Shown piece by piece: positions 48,357 to 59,965 of a stretch of 64,000 bases of DNA. Position 1 is the stretch's first letter, and every line of letters starts with the position of its first letter. Both the position numbers and the translations under genes were made by a program. The notes below the pieces were generated by a model, which saw only the letters and a list, made by a program, of their open reading frames with translations, was not told where the DNA came from and searched no databases. Source of the DNA: Brachynemurus nebulosus (taxonomy: Eukaryota; Arthropoda; Insecta; Neuroptera; Myrmeleontidae); contig JAPWDM010000007.1 in the NCBI GenBank assembly GCA_035578155.1, forward strand, positions 29,982,413 through 30,046,412, in the 5' to 3' direction.

Positions 48357-48838
48357 CAATCGACTCAATCATTTCAAAAATTGATAACCACGCCTCCTTG
48401 TTTAAGAATCACGATTTTTGTTTGAGAGTCACTCTATTTGGCCCAATTCCAAAAATCATAAAATTTGCATTTTGTAGTGGTTATATAATCGGAGAAAAGT
48501 TTGATTTTCTTTTTCACGGTATAATTTTTATTTAACTTGGTGTAGTGCTTCCCTTGACTCACGTAGTATTTACTTGTATACAATTAAAGTATAAAAATTT
48601 TATTCAAAATAGAAAAATGTCACTTTGAATTTTGAATAATTGGTTATACCAATCATATAGAATAAAAATATGTGTGGTTATAATATTTTTATACGTAGGA
48701 AGTTTCACTTCGGTCGCACGTCCCGGTAGTGTAAAATTGTATGTACAATAAAAGAAACGAAGGGTTAAAAATACGCACATGCTCAATAAAGTATCTTGTT
48801 TTCAAAAATCTTATACACATGTTATAATATATGCCTAC
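48357..48838. other. AT-rich spacer
   Basis: I see no gene and no clear repeat structure. Confidence 0.4.
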
Positions 48839-49149
48839 TAGTGATGGGGCTTGAGTTCAACTTTCTGGTTCGAGTAACTTGATAGGTACAGTTTTCATGG
48901 TGACTCAAAAAACTTACTTATTTCAGTGTCGGCTTCTTCAAACGTTGACTACCATGTCTGTATTGTGTAAATTAAGTTTTCTTTACCTTTATCTTAAACC
49001 TTTATTTATCCTTAGTAATATATTTTCTGAGTTTTAAAAAAGTTGTATTTTGTTCCTTACGTCAATAGGCTGGTATTTCTCGATTAATTTTCATTCGACT
49101 CTTTTTATTCGAAAATTTCCAGTCGGAGGAGAAAATAAAATATTAAAAC

Positions 49150-49482
49150 TTAGGGCCGATCCACATTATCGATCCGCTCTCGGTACGATATCGCTACGCT
49201 CCCGATTCAATAAAATATTTCTACATAAGAAACAACGAGTGTATTCACATCATCGCTCCGATACCGCTCCGATATCAGTCGCGGTCCAGTTCCGCTCCAG
49301 TACTACTCCAATACCAATGCCACTTAGGTAATAATTTTATCAGGTAATAGTTGTTACGAAAAAATGTTTGTATCGAACTGAGACCGAATTGGTAGCGTAT
49401 TGAGAGCGGCATTATAATGTGAATAGGTACCAGCATGGTATCAGCACTGTAATGTGAAGCGACCTGTAAGACCTTAAGGCCG
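49150..49482. repeat. Inverted-repeat unit Y with reiterated CACATTAT...CCGCTC words
   Basis: AGGGCCGATCCACATTATCG at the left and, inverted from the right, AGGTCGCTTCACATTACAG share a core. CACATTA/CACATCA plus CGCTCC/ACGATATCGC words recur about five times on both strands. The 93- and 76-residue frames are readings of this repeat. A GCTTCTTAAGAAGC palindrome follows at 49489. Confidence 0.5.
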
Positions 49483-49851
49483 GTTTCATGCTTCTTAAGA
49501 AGCATGAAAATAGAAAAAATTGCTCTGACATTGAAAGGACAATATCACCATCTTTGAAATGACAACAAATTAGTCAGGATCGAATGGATATACGATACAT
49601 TGGTGTTGTTATTCAATAAAAATAGTTTTGGTTTTAAATTTAATAGACTTGAGTGTTATTTTATGATATTCCATATTTGCAAGTGTTGTTAAACAGTAAA
49701 AGTGGTATTTTTGCAAAGTAAGGTGTTCTATTTATTAATAGTTTTGCTTCTGTGGGATTTGTAGTTAGTACGTATCCCTGTAGGCGATTGTGTTGCTAAT
49801 TGATAATTAATTATAATCATAACTGATATATCTCGAGATATTGACATATAA

Positions 49852-50518
49852 CAGAGATGTCGATTCTCCAAGAAAAAGATCGGTTTTTGGATCGATTTAA
49901 ATCGAAATTAAAAAAATCGATTCAGAAAAAAATCGGATCGATCTAAAAGATCGAAATTTTGAAAAGTTTAATAAAATTAGCTGATAATTTTTGTTAAGGG
50001 ACTTAATTGATGGTACATGGATAATATCTTGTAAAAACGCTTTACACTGTATTTGTAAAGGCGAGGAGTGAACTTTTCAATTATAATTATAGCAAATAAC
50101 GCAATTGAATATGTAAGTAGGACGAATACCACGAAATGAACCAAGTTTAATCAAAAATTTCAAACAAACAAAAATATTTTTTTTTTAAATAAACCGCTTT
50201 TGTGGGAAAGGGATCGTTTGCCAGATAGGTGGTCTTTCTTCCTTTTGTATTAATAGCCTTCTACTGGACAAGATAGTGCATATATGTATGTATACTAGTT
50301 ATATAGAGCCATATGAGGGGTTCGTTGATAACAACGAGTAAAAAGTGACAATTAACAATAACGTTTTTGTTATTTCATTTTAACACATGTTTCTTTCGGT
50401 TATCGATTTAATAATCGATTCATGAAACAATTCAAATGAATAAAATCGAAAAAATAACCGATTTCTTAAGCTTCGATTAATCGATTTTTGATTAATCGAT
50501 TCAAAATCAACATCTCCA
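49852..50518. mobile_element. hAT-like unit with reiterated ATCGATT words
   Basis: The left end CAGAGATGTCGATTCTC and the right end, inverted, TGGAGATGTTGATTTTG are similar. TCGATT/AATCGA words recur near both ends (for example 49900-49945 and 50402-50505). The flanking 8-mers match at only half their positions. Confidence 0.4.
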
Positions 50519-50604
50519 TTTCATAATCGAATGATTCCCGTTCACTGTTCATTTCTCTATTTCATAATCGAATGATTATCGTTCACTCTTCATTTGAATC
50601 GAAT
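50519..50604. repeat. Two-copy 41-bp tandem repeat
   Basis: A unit containing TTTCATAATCGAATGATT and GTTCACT.TTCATTT occurs twice with 41-bp spacing. Confidence 0.75.
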
Positions 50605-50639
50605 GAATCGTATTGTATTCAACTCGAGTCTCATCACCA

Positions 50640-51378
50640 ATATTTATTATGTACATTTACACATAATTGCATTTTGGATCTATGTAACATAATATTATAA
50701 CGCGACAAGCCTGTGATTTTAATTTGTAGTTAGCAAGAGGTTTTCACTATAAAAAAAAAAAAATGGTAATATTTGTAACAAGAAACGGTTAATAATATTA
50801 ATTTGAATATAATTATCATAAATAATTTGTCGTCAAAGTTATTGTGGTCCAAAAACTCAAAGGTCACATTTTTTTTTTTTTTTTTGAAAAAATATTTCAA
50901 AATTTTTTTTTGTAATTGCAGTTTAAAAAAATTACTGTTTGCATAATAGTTTTGACAAAAAACGCTTACGTAGCAGTAATATTATGTATATTTTTATATT
51001 CCACGAAAAAATCACTGAGTTTGACAAAAATTTTTGTTAAATAATTCACAAAAATATACAAAAAACAAAAAATGGCAAAATGGATAAATGTTGCCTAATT
51101 GCCATTAAATTTGTTAATTTTAACCTGTTGACGACAAGTTTTATTCGAAAATGTACTCTTATTCATGGGTTAAAATATTGAATTCTATGTTCATCAAGTC
51201 ATGTGGTGCGTAAATGCCAAAATTAATCTACTTATAAAAAAAATTTCGAATGTATTCTTCATATCTCTAATATTGCAACTCTTCACAGCTGATAGCGTGC
51301 GAGAGTGAGCGAGACAAAAAACAGGTAAAAAGGGTAAAAAGGATATTAGTTTCAGCTACTACCGCAGGTGACATAGTG
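50640..51378. other. AT-rich spacer
   Basis: I see no gene. A 17-T run lies at 50869-50885. Confidence 0.4.
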
Positions 51379-52460
51379 TCAGGGTATTCTAGTCCGCCCA
51401 GGACTACGACAGAAACCCGAAATAACATTATACGTATAGGTATGTGTTCGCACGATAACTCTCGAATGAGATATAGGGTAAAGTTGCCTATTATGAGATA
51501 GCAGGTTATTTCGTTTATATGACCAGATATTTACAATTATGTTCCTCGCACAGATAAGAAGAATCGAAACATCAAACTTTTTGCTAATTTCCCTAAATTT
51601 TCGCCGAATGGACATGTTCCAACAAAAATTTGTTTTTTAGTGCCAAAAATAAAAATTACATATTGTGTTTTTATGTTATGTATTGCCTTTGTTTATCGTA
51701 TAATTATTGGTAACTTTTTTTCACGAAAAGTATTAAAGCATATTGTATTAATGATTTATCACGTATTTCTGTAAATACTTTGCCTAAGAAAAAAAAACAT
51801 GACCTAAAAACTTGTAGTGTTAAATATTTCCTAATACGAGACACCCAACGACTCCGAATATGAGGTATCTCATTTTAGGAACTAGGTGTTTCATATTAGG
51901 AAATTATTAACTTTAGAATTTGAGCGCACGTTATTTCAATTATGCAAAGAGTTAATTATATGTAAATTTCCCGCACACCTATATATGATCGAAAGATAAT
52001 CGATAGATTTAATTTTTAAAATCAGAATTATTACTTATTTTTTATACAATAAAGTAATTGTAAGTATGACGTACAAATAAACCATTAAAACTGAAGTCTG
52101 TTATTATTTTCATTTAATATTAGTTAATAAAAGTATTGTTTATAAATTGTTTTCTTTGAGTTTCCTAATATAAGACCGTATCTCATATTAGGAAACCTTT
52201 TTTTCGATGACGAAAAATGACACTTTTGACAAAATCGTTTGCCAACAATAAAGTCGTACTACTATCAGATTTTTACTTTTGGCAGTAAAACTAGAATCTA
52301 TTTTCCATAGACTAGAGGTGATTTTAGTAGCTAAAGTCGAATATTTTTAGAAAAACACGGCTTTAAAAAAAGGTATCTCATAATAGGCAACTTTACCCTA
52401 CTGCTTTTACGAAATTGGGTGAAAATTCCTTCGTTAGCTAGTCTCGTCCGATTTTTGTTA
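51379..52460 (+). repeat. Dispersed repeat H, copy H5, split by element G
   Basis: Its left part ends GATAACTCTCGAATGAGATA and its right part continues CTGCTTTTACGAAATTGGGT. Together they align with uninterrupted H copies (for example 62334-62375). Element G sits between. The TATTCTAGTCC motif at 51386 resembles the E5 terminus. Confidence 0.6.
51476..52398. mobile_element. Element G: perfect TIRs, TA target, reiterated CTAATATGAGATA word
   Basis: The ends GGGTAAAGTTGCCTATTATG and its exact complement are perfect over 25 bp (27 with the flanking TA). TA is at 51474-51475 and 52399-52400. CCTAATANGAGA / TCTCATATTAGG words recur at about 51827, 51855, 51889, 52161 and 52181. Perfect ends imply a fairly young insertion into repeat H. 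No coding frame is seen. Confidence 0.8.
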
Positions 52461-55400
52461 CGTCATCGGAAAAAGGGGAAAAATTGACAAAATTGGTTCT
52501 AAGTAAACTTGTTTTCGAGACTTTTTGTTTCAAAAGTTTTTTGAAATTTCAATTATACCATTGCAAAGAGTGGAGAAAATCACATACGAGATAATTAAGT
52601 TCTCGAACCATTATTCTGTTTTTCGAGAAAAACTAGAAAATTCGGAATGTTAAGCTTATAAATCAATGAAAATTTTGCAAATGCAGAAAATTTCAGATAA
52701 ATTTGATCAGAACTACAAAAAAATTCCATGAAAATAATCGTGATCCCACTTGCATCTGTTTTTATTTCACGGAAACAAAAAAAAAATTATTTGAAAATTA
52801 ATCCAAAAAAAGCAAAATAATTTAATTGACCTATAAAAAAAAATCAGTTAAAATGGTAAACAATTGTTCACGAAAGTTATCATATTACGAGATAATTTTT
52901 ATATTAGAACTGATAATTTTAATTATTTTGTTTGCAAAATTTTATTTCAGTTTTAGTCGAAAAATTTTAAAAGATAACAATAATTTCCTAATTAAAGAAA
53001 TTCAGTTTATTTATGTATACATAGTTGCTAGTTTTATAATATCGTATGACGTTACTGTTAATATTTAAAATACGAAACTGTTTACACGCATGCGTCATTA
53101 CACGCTGAAACCATGTACGCATGTGCGCGTACAATTTTTTAATTGAATTCACTTTGAAGTGTCATCATCGGTACTTTACTTATTACAAGTTATTTTGTGT
53201 TCAAGTTAAAAAGATCGTGGTATTACGTAGAAAAACTTATAAAAAAATTTATTTTAAAATGTCATAAAAACTCCATAAAACGTGAAAATAAATTTTTGAT
53301 TATTTTTAAAAAGTGATGTAGTTAATCAAACCAATATTATTAATAGTATAATACTGGTAATTATATGTTTCCCAATAATTATTAAAAGTCAAATATCAAA
53401 TACAGTTTTAAGCACAAAAAATTTACAATATTGACTAATGCAAAAAAAAATGTATTGTTTGGCCACGCGTCATGTATTATTATAAAAACTAATTTTTCAC
53501 TTAAAATAAAAATCCCAAAATGTTAAATTTTCCTTAATTCTTAGAAATATTTCAAACTGAGACACCACTTTTTTTTATTTTGTTATGAATAATATGCAAA
53601 TTTTTGAAATTCGTGTTTCAAAAATGTCATTAAGTTAAACAATTGACGTTTGTTTTTTTTTTTTACTATTTAAATTTTACTTTACTGTAAGTTTTATTTT
53701 CTTTTTTGATATCTTACGATTAGGTCTACACGCGTCTAAATCAATCATAGTAATGTGACATAATAATTTTTATTAACCAATCATTATTTATCAATATGAC
53801 TTGAACATTTGAACGGTTAATAAATAATGCGTAATAATTTTATAAAATCTCTCGAATAAAACATATTGTTTACGCATACACAATAAGTAACCGGGGATTA
53901 CCCGAATCGGGTATTTGAAGGTGGTCGACGCCTTAAAGTTAAATTAAAATTGGTTAATTGCGAATGGTTTTTTCGAGAACTCTTTTCTTTTCTTTATAGT
54001 TTTTAATTTAAAATTACTTGGGTCCAGCTGTCCAGCTAATATTCAGTAGGGCTGGTATAAATTTCGAAAATTCGCTGATTTTATTCTTTAAATATTCCTA
54101 AAAAGAGTTAAATTTTTTTGAAATATGTTTTTGATCATTTAATGTTTACCAGAAGGTGTTTATTTATCCGTTTAAGTGTTAGTTTTCGGTATGTTTGGGG
54201 TATTCCCCTATTAACTGCTTGTTGAAAAATTATTTTCTCACAAACTGTAAGCCCGAATTGATTTAAATTTTGACATTTTTGATATACTAAGACATAAAAT
54301 TTGATATACTAAGACATAAATTACTAAGACATAAAATATGCAAAAATCATTTCATTTTTAGAATGTTCTAATATTTAGTTTTTGTATTTTAGTAATTTTT
54401 AGATTTTATTTTGAAAAGAATTGACAAAATGATTTGTCAGTTTTCAGTTATTTGTAAAGTTGAGATGTTATTTATTTTTTTAAACGAATTTTAAATAGGG
54501 TGATTGAGACTATATTTAAAATTTGTGTTAAATATTAAAATTATTCTCTTATATATTATCATTAAAACCACGCCAATACTTCAATGTGATATCACATAAT
54601 TCATAAACAAGCACGTCGGTTCTGATAATTTTCATTTTATTTTCAATAATTCTTTTAGCTTAAATATACTATAGAATTCAAAAATTTTGAACTTATAAAG
54701 ATTGACATTGACGTTTGTTTGTTTTCAAATTGTGACGTCATTAGGTTTTTCGCGATAGTTGATTTTTGATTATTTTTACAAAATTTCTCAAATATAGAAA
54801 TTTAATCGGTTAATTTGTTAAAACGTCGTTCATTTAAGTCAATTTCATTTTCTCAGATAACACGAAAAAAAACGGGTTCTGTGGTGTACATTAAGGAACT
54901 CTAAAAATTCTTCAGTGAATTTTAGTTACTTCTCTTTTTAAGTGCATCCTTATCGTAAGGTTAATAAGTTTCAGAAATTAGCAAAAGCAAAACAAGATTA
55001 AAAGACCGTAGAAGTTAAAATAATTTTTTTTTATCAAATTAAACACTGTCCATTTTTACTTTTCAGAGCTTTTTTTTTTGAAATTGGTATTTTTTAATCT
55101 ATTGTATAATTAATTAATACGTGATAAAATTTTAAAATTTCTTTGATGGGTCAATAAACTTAAAATTTTAATGATAAATCTTTATTTATATTAAACACAA
55201 TAAATGAAAAATTTAAAAAATTCACTTTTTTAAAGAATGCAAATACTTTAATGGGTATTGTTGCGTTAACTGTTCGTTTATTTGAAGTGGTTAGTCACTC
55301 GATAAAAATCATGGGGAAGTTTAAAAGGGTGGTAAGGAGTTCTGAGCGAACGTGTAAGAAATATTTTGAAGTATCATTCACACGTAAGAGTATCAGAAAT

Positions 55401-55761
55401 TTTCCCATGATTCGAATATTTTCGCATAGATGAGGTGCAAAATTGCGCCTTAACGTAGTTGGCTCTGAGATAGTCGGGTACAAAAGTATATTTCAGCGAA
55501 AAAATTTTCTTTAATCAAAAATTAAAAAATGTATTATATTTTTGTATATCATTTGTTTTTTTTTTTTTTTAAATTTCCGCGCGCTCATATTGTAGCAATA
55601 TAAAAGGCATTATTGAAAAAGCGTTGTAAAACCGTTGTAAAATGATGTTTATAAATTATATTTCAAAAACGGTGTTAAAATGTTTTTATTTTTATTTTCT
55701 TATTAAATATGGTTTGTAACTTTGTATTTTATAACATATTAAATTTTTATCAAATTCTTTT
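52461..55761. other. Long AT-rich stretch
   Basis: I see no gene. Around 54279-54336, a GATATACTAAGACATAAA unit is repeated two and a half times. At 53078-53135 there is a patch of alternating purine-pyrimidine (ACGCATGCGTC, GTACGCATGTGCGCGTAC). The frames at 52826 and 55251/55295 are unrecognised. The latter pair covers a short inverted ATCATGGG repeat. Confidence 0.4.
54279..54336. repeat. Short tandem repeat
   Basis: GATATACTAAGACATAAA occurs twice in tandem, then a partial third unit ACTAAGACATAAA. Confidence 0.85.
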
Positions 55762-55972
55762 GACACGTTTTCATTTTATTAAAAGCAAATAGAGTTTTCC
55801 CATAAGACCCCGTGTTAAAATTACAAAACTTTGAAATCGTTTTTCTCAAAATTGGAGTGGTCATTTTTTTTTCGGTAAGGACTCGTAGTATTGTATTGAA
55901 TTAAATAAATATTTAGAGAAGTTTCGTTCAAATCCTTTGAAAAAATCGTTTTATCGACCAAATTACCTTAAA
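55762..55972 (+). repeat. Dispersed repeat F, copy F2
   Basis: It matches F1 (34397-34610) from GACACGTTTTCATTTTATT to the ACCTTAA at 55966-55972. No E1-like element follows it. Confidence 0.7.
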
Positions 55973-56388
55973 CAACAGTTCGAGTAAGTTCTTAAGACTA
56001 AATAAGTAAAAAAACTGAAAAAAAAAAAATGAAAATTGCAGGTATTATTTTTGTTATATTTCGTCGTAAACGGAAACGGGCTGAGCCCGACATGACTGAA
56101 ACACTTTCGTAAATCTGGAATAAAAATCGTACACAGTTTCTTGAGGAGAACGGATCAGTCTTTTATCGTTGAAATGTAAGAAAGAGAATATTCGCCAAAC
56201 GGCGAACTTCTTATAAGTAGTAAAAAAATAGTTTTGACTATTCCAAAGTTCGAAGCATTGAGAAACATTTATTGAAAGTTCGTACCAAATTTATCAAGCA
56301 GATCGTAAAAAGTAGTTTCGAGAAAAACGTGTTTAAACTTTCATACAGTCGCAACAGTCTACGTTGCTTGAATTAAACTAACTAATAT
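55973..56388. other. Spacer
   Basis: I see no gene. A short GTAGTTTCGAGAAAAACGTG phrase at 56310 resembles one at 5410. Confidence 0.35.
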
Positions 56389-56396
56389 ATACTGAC

Positions 56397-56868
56397 TAGT
56401 GATGTCGCTCTGAGATTTAATTAGTCGATTAATCGACTAAAGTTATTTTTTAGACAAAATTAGTCATTAGTCGAAAATATTGAGCATACAATAATCGACT
56501 AATCGACTAACTTTTTAGTCGAATTCATGAATAATGTAACCTACATAATTCTTTCATGAACGATGTTTTCTTTTGAATTTAATTACAGAGTTTTAAAATC
56601 TATTTTTTCTTTTTTAAATGAAAAAAAAAGTATTAATCACATAAAGATGAGATAAATCATACAAATAGATAATGTTTTAGTTTTCGTTTTTTGGAATCCA
56701 ATAAATAATTCAGAAAAATTATTCGAATTAGTCGTTTTTATTCATTTAAACAAAAATTAATCATTTCAGTCATTTAGTCGACGGTAAAATAGTCGACTAA
56801 AAAATGACTAAATGTAAACATAATTATTCGACTAAACCGATTAATCGATTAATCATCCGACATCACTA
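56397..56868 (+). mobile_element. hAT-type MITE, family B, copy B5
   Basis: It starts TAGTGATGTCGCTCTG and ends CCGACATCACTA. The perfect 8-bp target duplication is ATACTGAC (56389-56396, 56869-56876). Confidence 0.93.
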
Positions 56869-56876
56869 ATACTGAC

Positions 56877-57254
56877 TAGATAGTCGAGTGCTGTGCGTAA
56901 ACTATCATTATAACTTTCTTCATATTCTTTCTTCTAATCATATTCTTAAAAGTTTCAAATTGTTAGGCTGAAACATCGGTTTAGTAAAGTCATGGTTGAT
57001 TCTGCCGGCTTGGTAATGCGGTAACAACACCCACTTGTTTTTAGGCCTAATTTAAACGATGGACTATAAACATAGTTTTTGAAATCGTTTTAAAAGAAAA
57101 TTTCGACGGCTTACGTCTAAAACCACTTATGTTTAAAAATGTTACTTTTCAGGAGAAACAAAAAACATTATAACTTCTTTATTTTTGAAAGTTTGAACTT
57201 TGTTTTCGTTTTAAGTACAAAGTTATTTTTTTTCTTATTATTAAAATAAAAATA
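56877..57254. other. Spacer
   Basis: I see no gene or repeat structure. Confidence 0.4.
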
Positions 57255-57402
57255 TATGTCAAAATAACTCAGTGTATCTTGATCGTGGCCATCTAGTGGT
57301 GGCTTTTAAATCGACCGGGAATAATTAAAATTCAAATATTCCCGATTGATGTAAGATATTACTATATGGCGACACTTATGATACACTAAATTATTTTGAT
57401 AT
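57255..57402. mobile_element. Small TA-flanked MITE Z
   Basis: The left TATGTCAAAATAACTCAGTG and right, inverted, TATATCAAAATAATTTAGTG ends continue to GTATC. Inside are inverted GGGAATAATT / AATATTCCC and GTGGCCATCTAG / TATGGCGACAC segments. Flanking TA suggests a mariner-type target. It is about 148 bp long. Confidence 0.6.
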
Positions 57403-58054
57403 AACTGAATACAGTGGAAATAATACTTATGAAGTTATGAATGAATAAATTAATTCAATAAAAAAAATTAATAATTAAATACGCAGACTTTTATAGAAGG
57501 TATTTATTATTTTTAATCAAATTTCACAATTCCGTAAAGATTCAGATGAAATTTTTAGTTTTCAAATTATTGTTTAACAGTGTTATTTATACAAAAAAAA
57601 AAAAAAAATCAGGTAGTTATAATAAATTGCATAAATTGATAAATATGTAATAAGAAAAAAATAACTGAGCACCTATACCAACTCTCGCTGGTGGCTCGCA
57701 TGGTTATGACATAATTTGAAATTTGGAGATACGAGGTGTTATTATTGTTGATAACTTTCATTCTGATAAATAAAATGAAATTTTTATTAGCCTATCATCA
57801 GTATAAGATGATTCTTAACATTTATATCTAATTATCTCAAAACAGTGAAAAATCGACTTACGTGGTTTTAGAAGTAAGCCGTCGATTTGCTTTTTAGAAA
57901 TCAGATTTTCCCAAGTGAAAAATGTACAGTACTAGTTTGTTTGGAAACAGCGGCGCGAGAGGAAAAGCAATATACTTTTTCCTAGTCATTTTAAGTCATA
58001 CTATGAACACACAAAAAAAAAATTCATAGCTTCATAAATAACTATTAAAAACTG
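57403..58054. other. AT-rich spacer
   Basis: I see no gene. A 16-A run is near 57593. Confidence 0.4.
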
Positions 58055-58892
58055 TAGTTGGCTTCAAATTGTCAAAAAAAATTTTATACGGTGAATCAAG
58101 ACCGCATAAAAAAAGTTTCATCAAAAATACATAACTCAAAACGCTCAAAACCTCACGATTTCCTTAGAAAATGTTTTCTTAAACAAGATAAAGCATTAAT
58201 TTACACGTGAGAACATTTTATTTCATTTTTATAACATTACAAAAATTGCGAAAAATACATATATAAAAGAACTTAATGATGCGCAGTGACTTATATTCTT
58301 ATGTAATGTACTGATTTAGTGATGAGCAAATGCAAGACCAAGACCAAGACTGCCAAGTCTTGGTCTTGGTCTTGTTCTTGCATTAAGAATCTTGATCTTG
58401 GTCTTGCTAGAGCAGTTTGAGTCTTGGTCTTGGTCTTGCAAAATGCAGTCTTGGTATTGCTAAAGAATCTTGCACTTTTTTGCATTTTTTTATTAGCGAA
58501 TTTTTTCCTTCTAAACTCAGAATTTTCTCTCTTTACGGTATTAATTATACTATTAAACTATTTAAATAATTTAGCAAGAGTTTTGCTTTTTTCTTGCTAT
58601 TGTCTTGGTCTTGCTCACTTAAGTCTTGGTATTGGTCTTGCAGCCATACTTATAGTCTTGGTCTTGGTCTTGCTCTTGGTATACATAGTCTTGATCTTGG
58701 TCTTGGTCTTGCAAAAAATACAAGACCAAGACAAGACTGCAAGACCAAGACTAATTTTGCTCATCACTATACTGATTAAATGCTTAAAACCCATCAGTAA
58801 GTAATTTTATCAAAGTAAATTATTATAATTAATGTTTAGGCTTCTTACTTTCTCTTACTTTTGATTCACATTATGCACTTTAATGGACATTT
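58055..58892 (-). mobile_element. Family C element, copy C5, split by A6
   Basis: On the minus strand it follows C1: GGACATT...GCATAATGTGAATC (58860-58892), then the internal blocks, then ACTTTTTTTATGCGGTC (58103). The terminal repeats are degenerate. hAT MITE A6 lies in the block that reads ATGTATTGATTAAATGC in C1 (complement). Confidence 0.65.
58317..58769 (-). mobile_element. hAT-type MITE, family A, copy A6
   Basis: The ends are TAGTGATGAGCAAATGCAAG and TTTGCTCATCACTA. The perfect 8-bp target duplication is TACTGATT (58309-58316, 58770-58777). It is oriented like A1. The 126-residue Leu/Val-rich frame and others here are readings of the CTTGGT arms. Confidence 0.95.
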
Positions 58893-59350
58893 TTTTTTAA
58901 AAATCGCTATGGTTCATTACTATTTTATTAAAAAATCTAAAAAATTACGCTGATAATTACGATAACGAACGATCGTATCCCGTTCGCATGCGCGTTCAGT
59001 TCGCACGTCAGAGTTAACATTGTGTATATCAGAAATTTCCACTTAAAAAGAGAAAGAGAAATATAATTCTATTTCTGTTGCATGGCGCCACCAGCATGCA
59101 TTTAATTTGAAATATGGGTTAATATAAGTAATTAGTCGTTTAATTATGTAGCAATTTTTTTTTCTGTATCGATCACCGATCTATATTTGATATCGATCGA
59201 ATCAGGTTCACTCAATGAATGTCATAAATGTAAAGTACATAATCTTGGTTGATAAACAATATAGTTATTTACGATACGCACAGCAAATTTTACTTGCGGT
59301 CGCGAATAAAGTGTACGCCGCAACTGTGCAACATGGTGTACTTGTTTTTG
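58893..59350. other. Unique spacer
   Basis: I see no gene. A CGTTCGCATGCGCGTTCAGT patch lies at 58981, and a GGCGCCACCAGCATGC patch at 59084. Confidence 0.4.
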
Positions 59351-59965
59351 TACAGTGTGATTTGTCGAAAAATAGACAAATTTTCGCGATATTTTTTCGG
59401 ATAGATCGGATGCGGGAATGGGGATGAATTTTTTTTACGATTAATACCACTATTTAGCAATACAAAAATATTTTTTTTATTCATTTTTATTTATTTTTTA
59501 TAATTATTATAATTTTTATATAAAAGTGTCTTTAAAAAATGGCGGAAAACGGTACACACGATTGTGGCCGCAGTTTTCATCCGAAAAAAAAATCAAATAG
59601 ATTATCAATCTGTAGATAAGCCGGTATGTACCTATGGGAGCTTTTTTTTTTCTTGAAATTTAAGAAAATGGCGGCGGTTTGAATAAAAAGTACAAAATGT
59701 TTTAGTTTTTCGTTTGAAAAAAATTGGAAGATTTGAAAAGAAAAAAATCTCCCATAGGTACATAGCGGCTTACCTAAAGATTTATAATCTATTTGATTTT
59801 TTTTTCGGATGAAAACTGCGGCCGCAATCGTGTATACCGTTTCCCGCCTTTTTTTGAAGACACTTTTTTCAAAAAATTATAATAATTATAAAAAATAAAT
59901 AAAAATGAATAAAAAAAATATTTTTGTATTGTTAAAGAGTGGTATTAATGGTGATGGTATCTTAA
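59351..59965. mobile_element. Fold-back element D3
   Basis: The left arm starts ACAGTGTGATTTGTCGAAAA. The right arm ends GATGGTATC in TTAA (59962-59965) but lacks the CCCCATTCCCC block present in D1. The loop is a further palindrome (TACCTATGGGAG ... CTCCCATAGGTAC, about 59628-59762). The frames at 59215-59484 are unrecognised. Confidence 0.65.

Larger units (their letters stand above)
48839..50639. mobile_element. Candidate larger hAT-like element with nested elements
   Basis: The left end TAGTGATGGGGCTTGAGTTC and the right end, read inverted, TGGTGATGAGACTCGAGTTG are similar over about 20 bp. They begin like families A and B. The flanking 8-mers (ATGCCTAC, ATATTTAT) do not match, so this is uncertain. 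Two smaller inverted-repeat units lie inside. Confidence 0.4.

Noticed and set aside
55306..55417. Short inverted ATCATGGG repeat with open frames on both strands
   Set aside because: The arms are only about 12 bp with no terminus or duplication, so this is within chance for AT-rich DNA.
58424..58804. 126-residue Leu/Val-rich frame
   Set aside because: It is the same artefact, in MITE A6.
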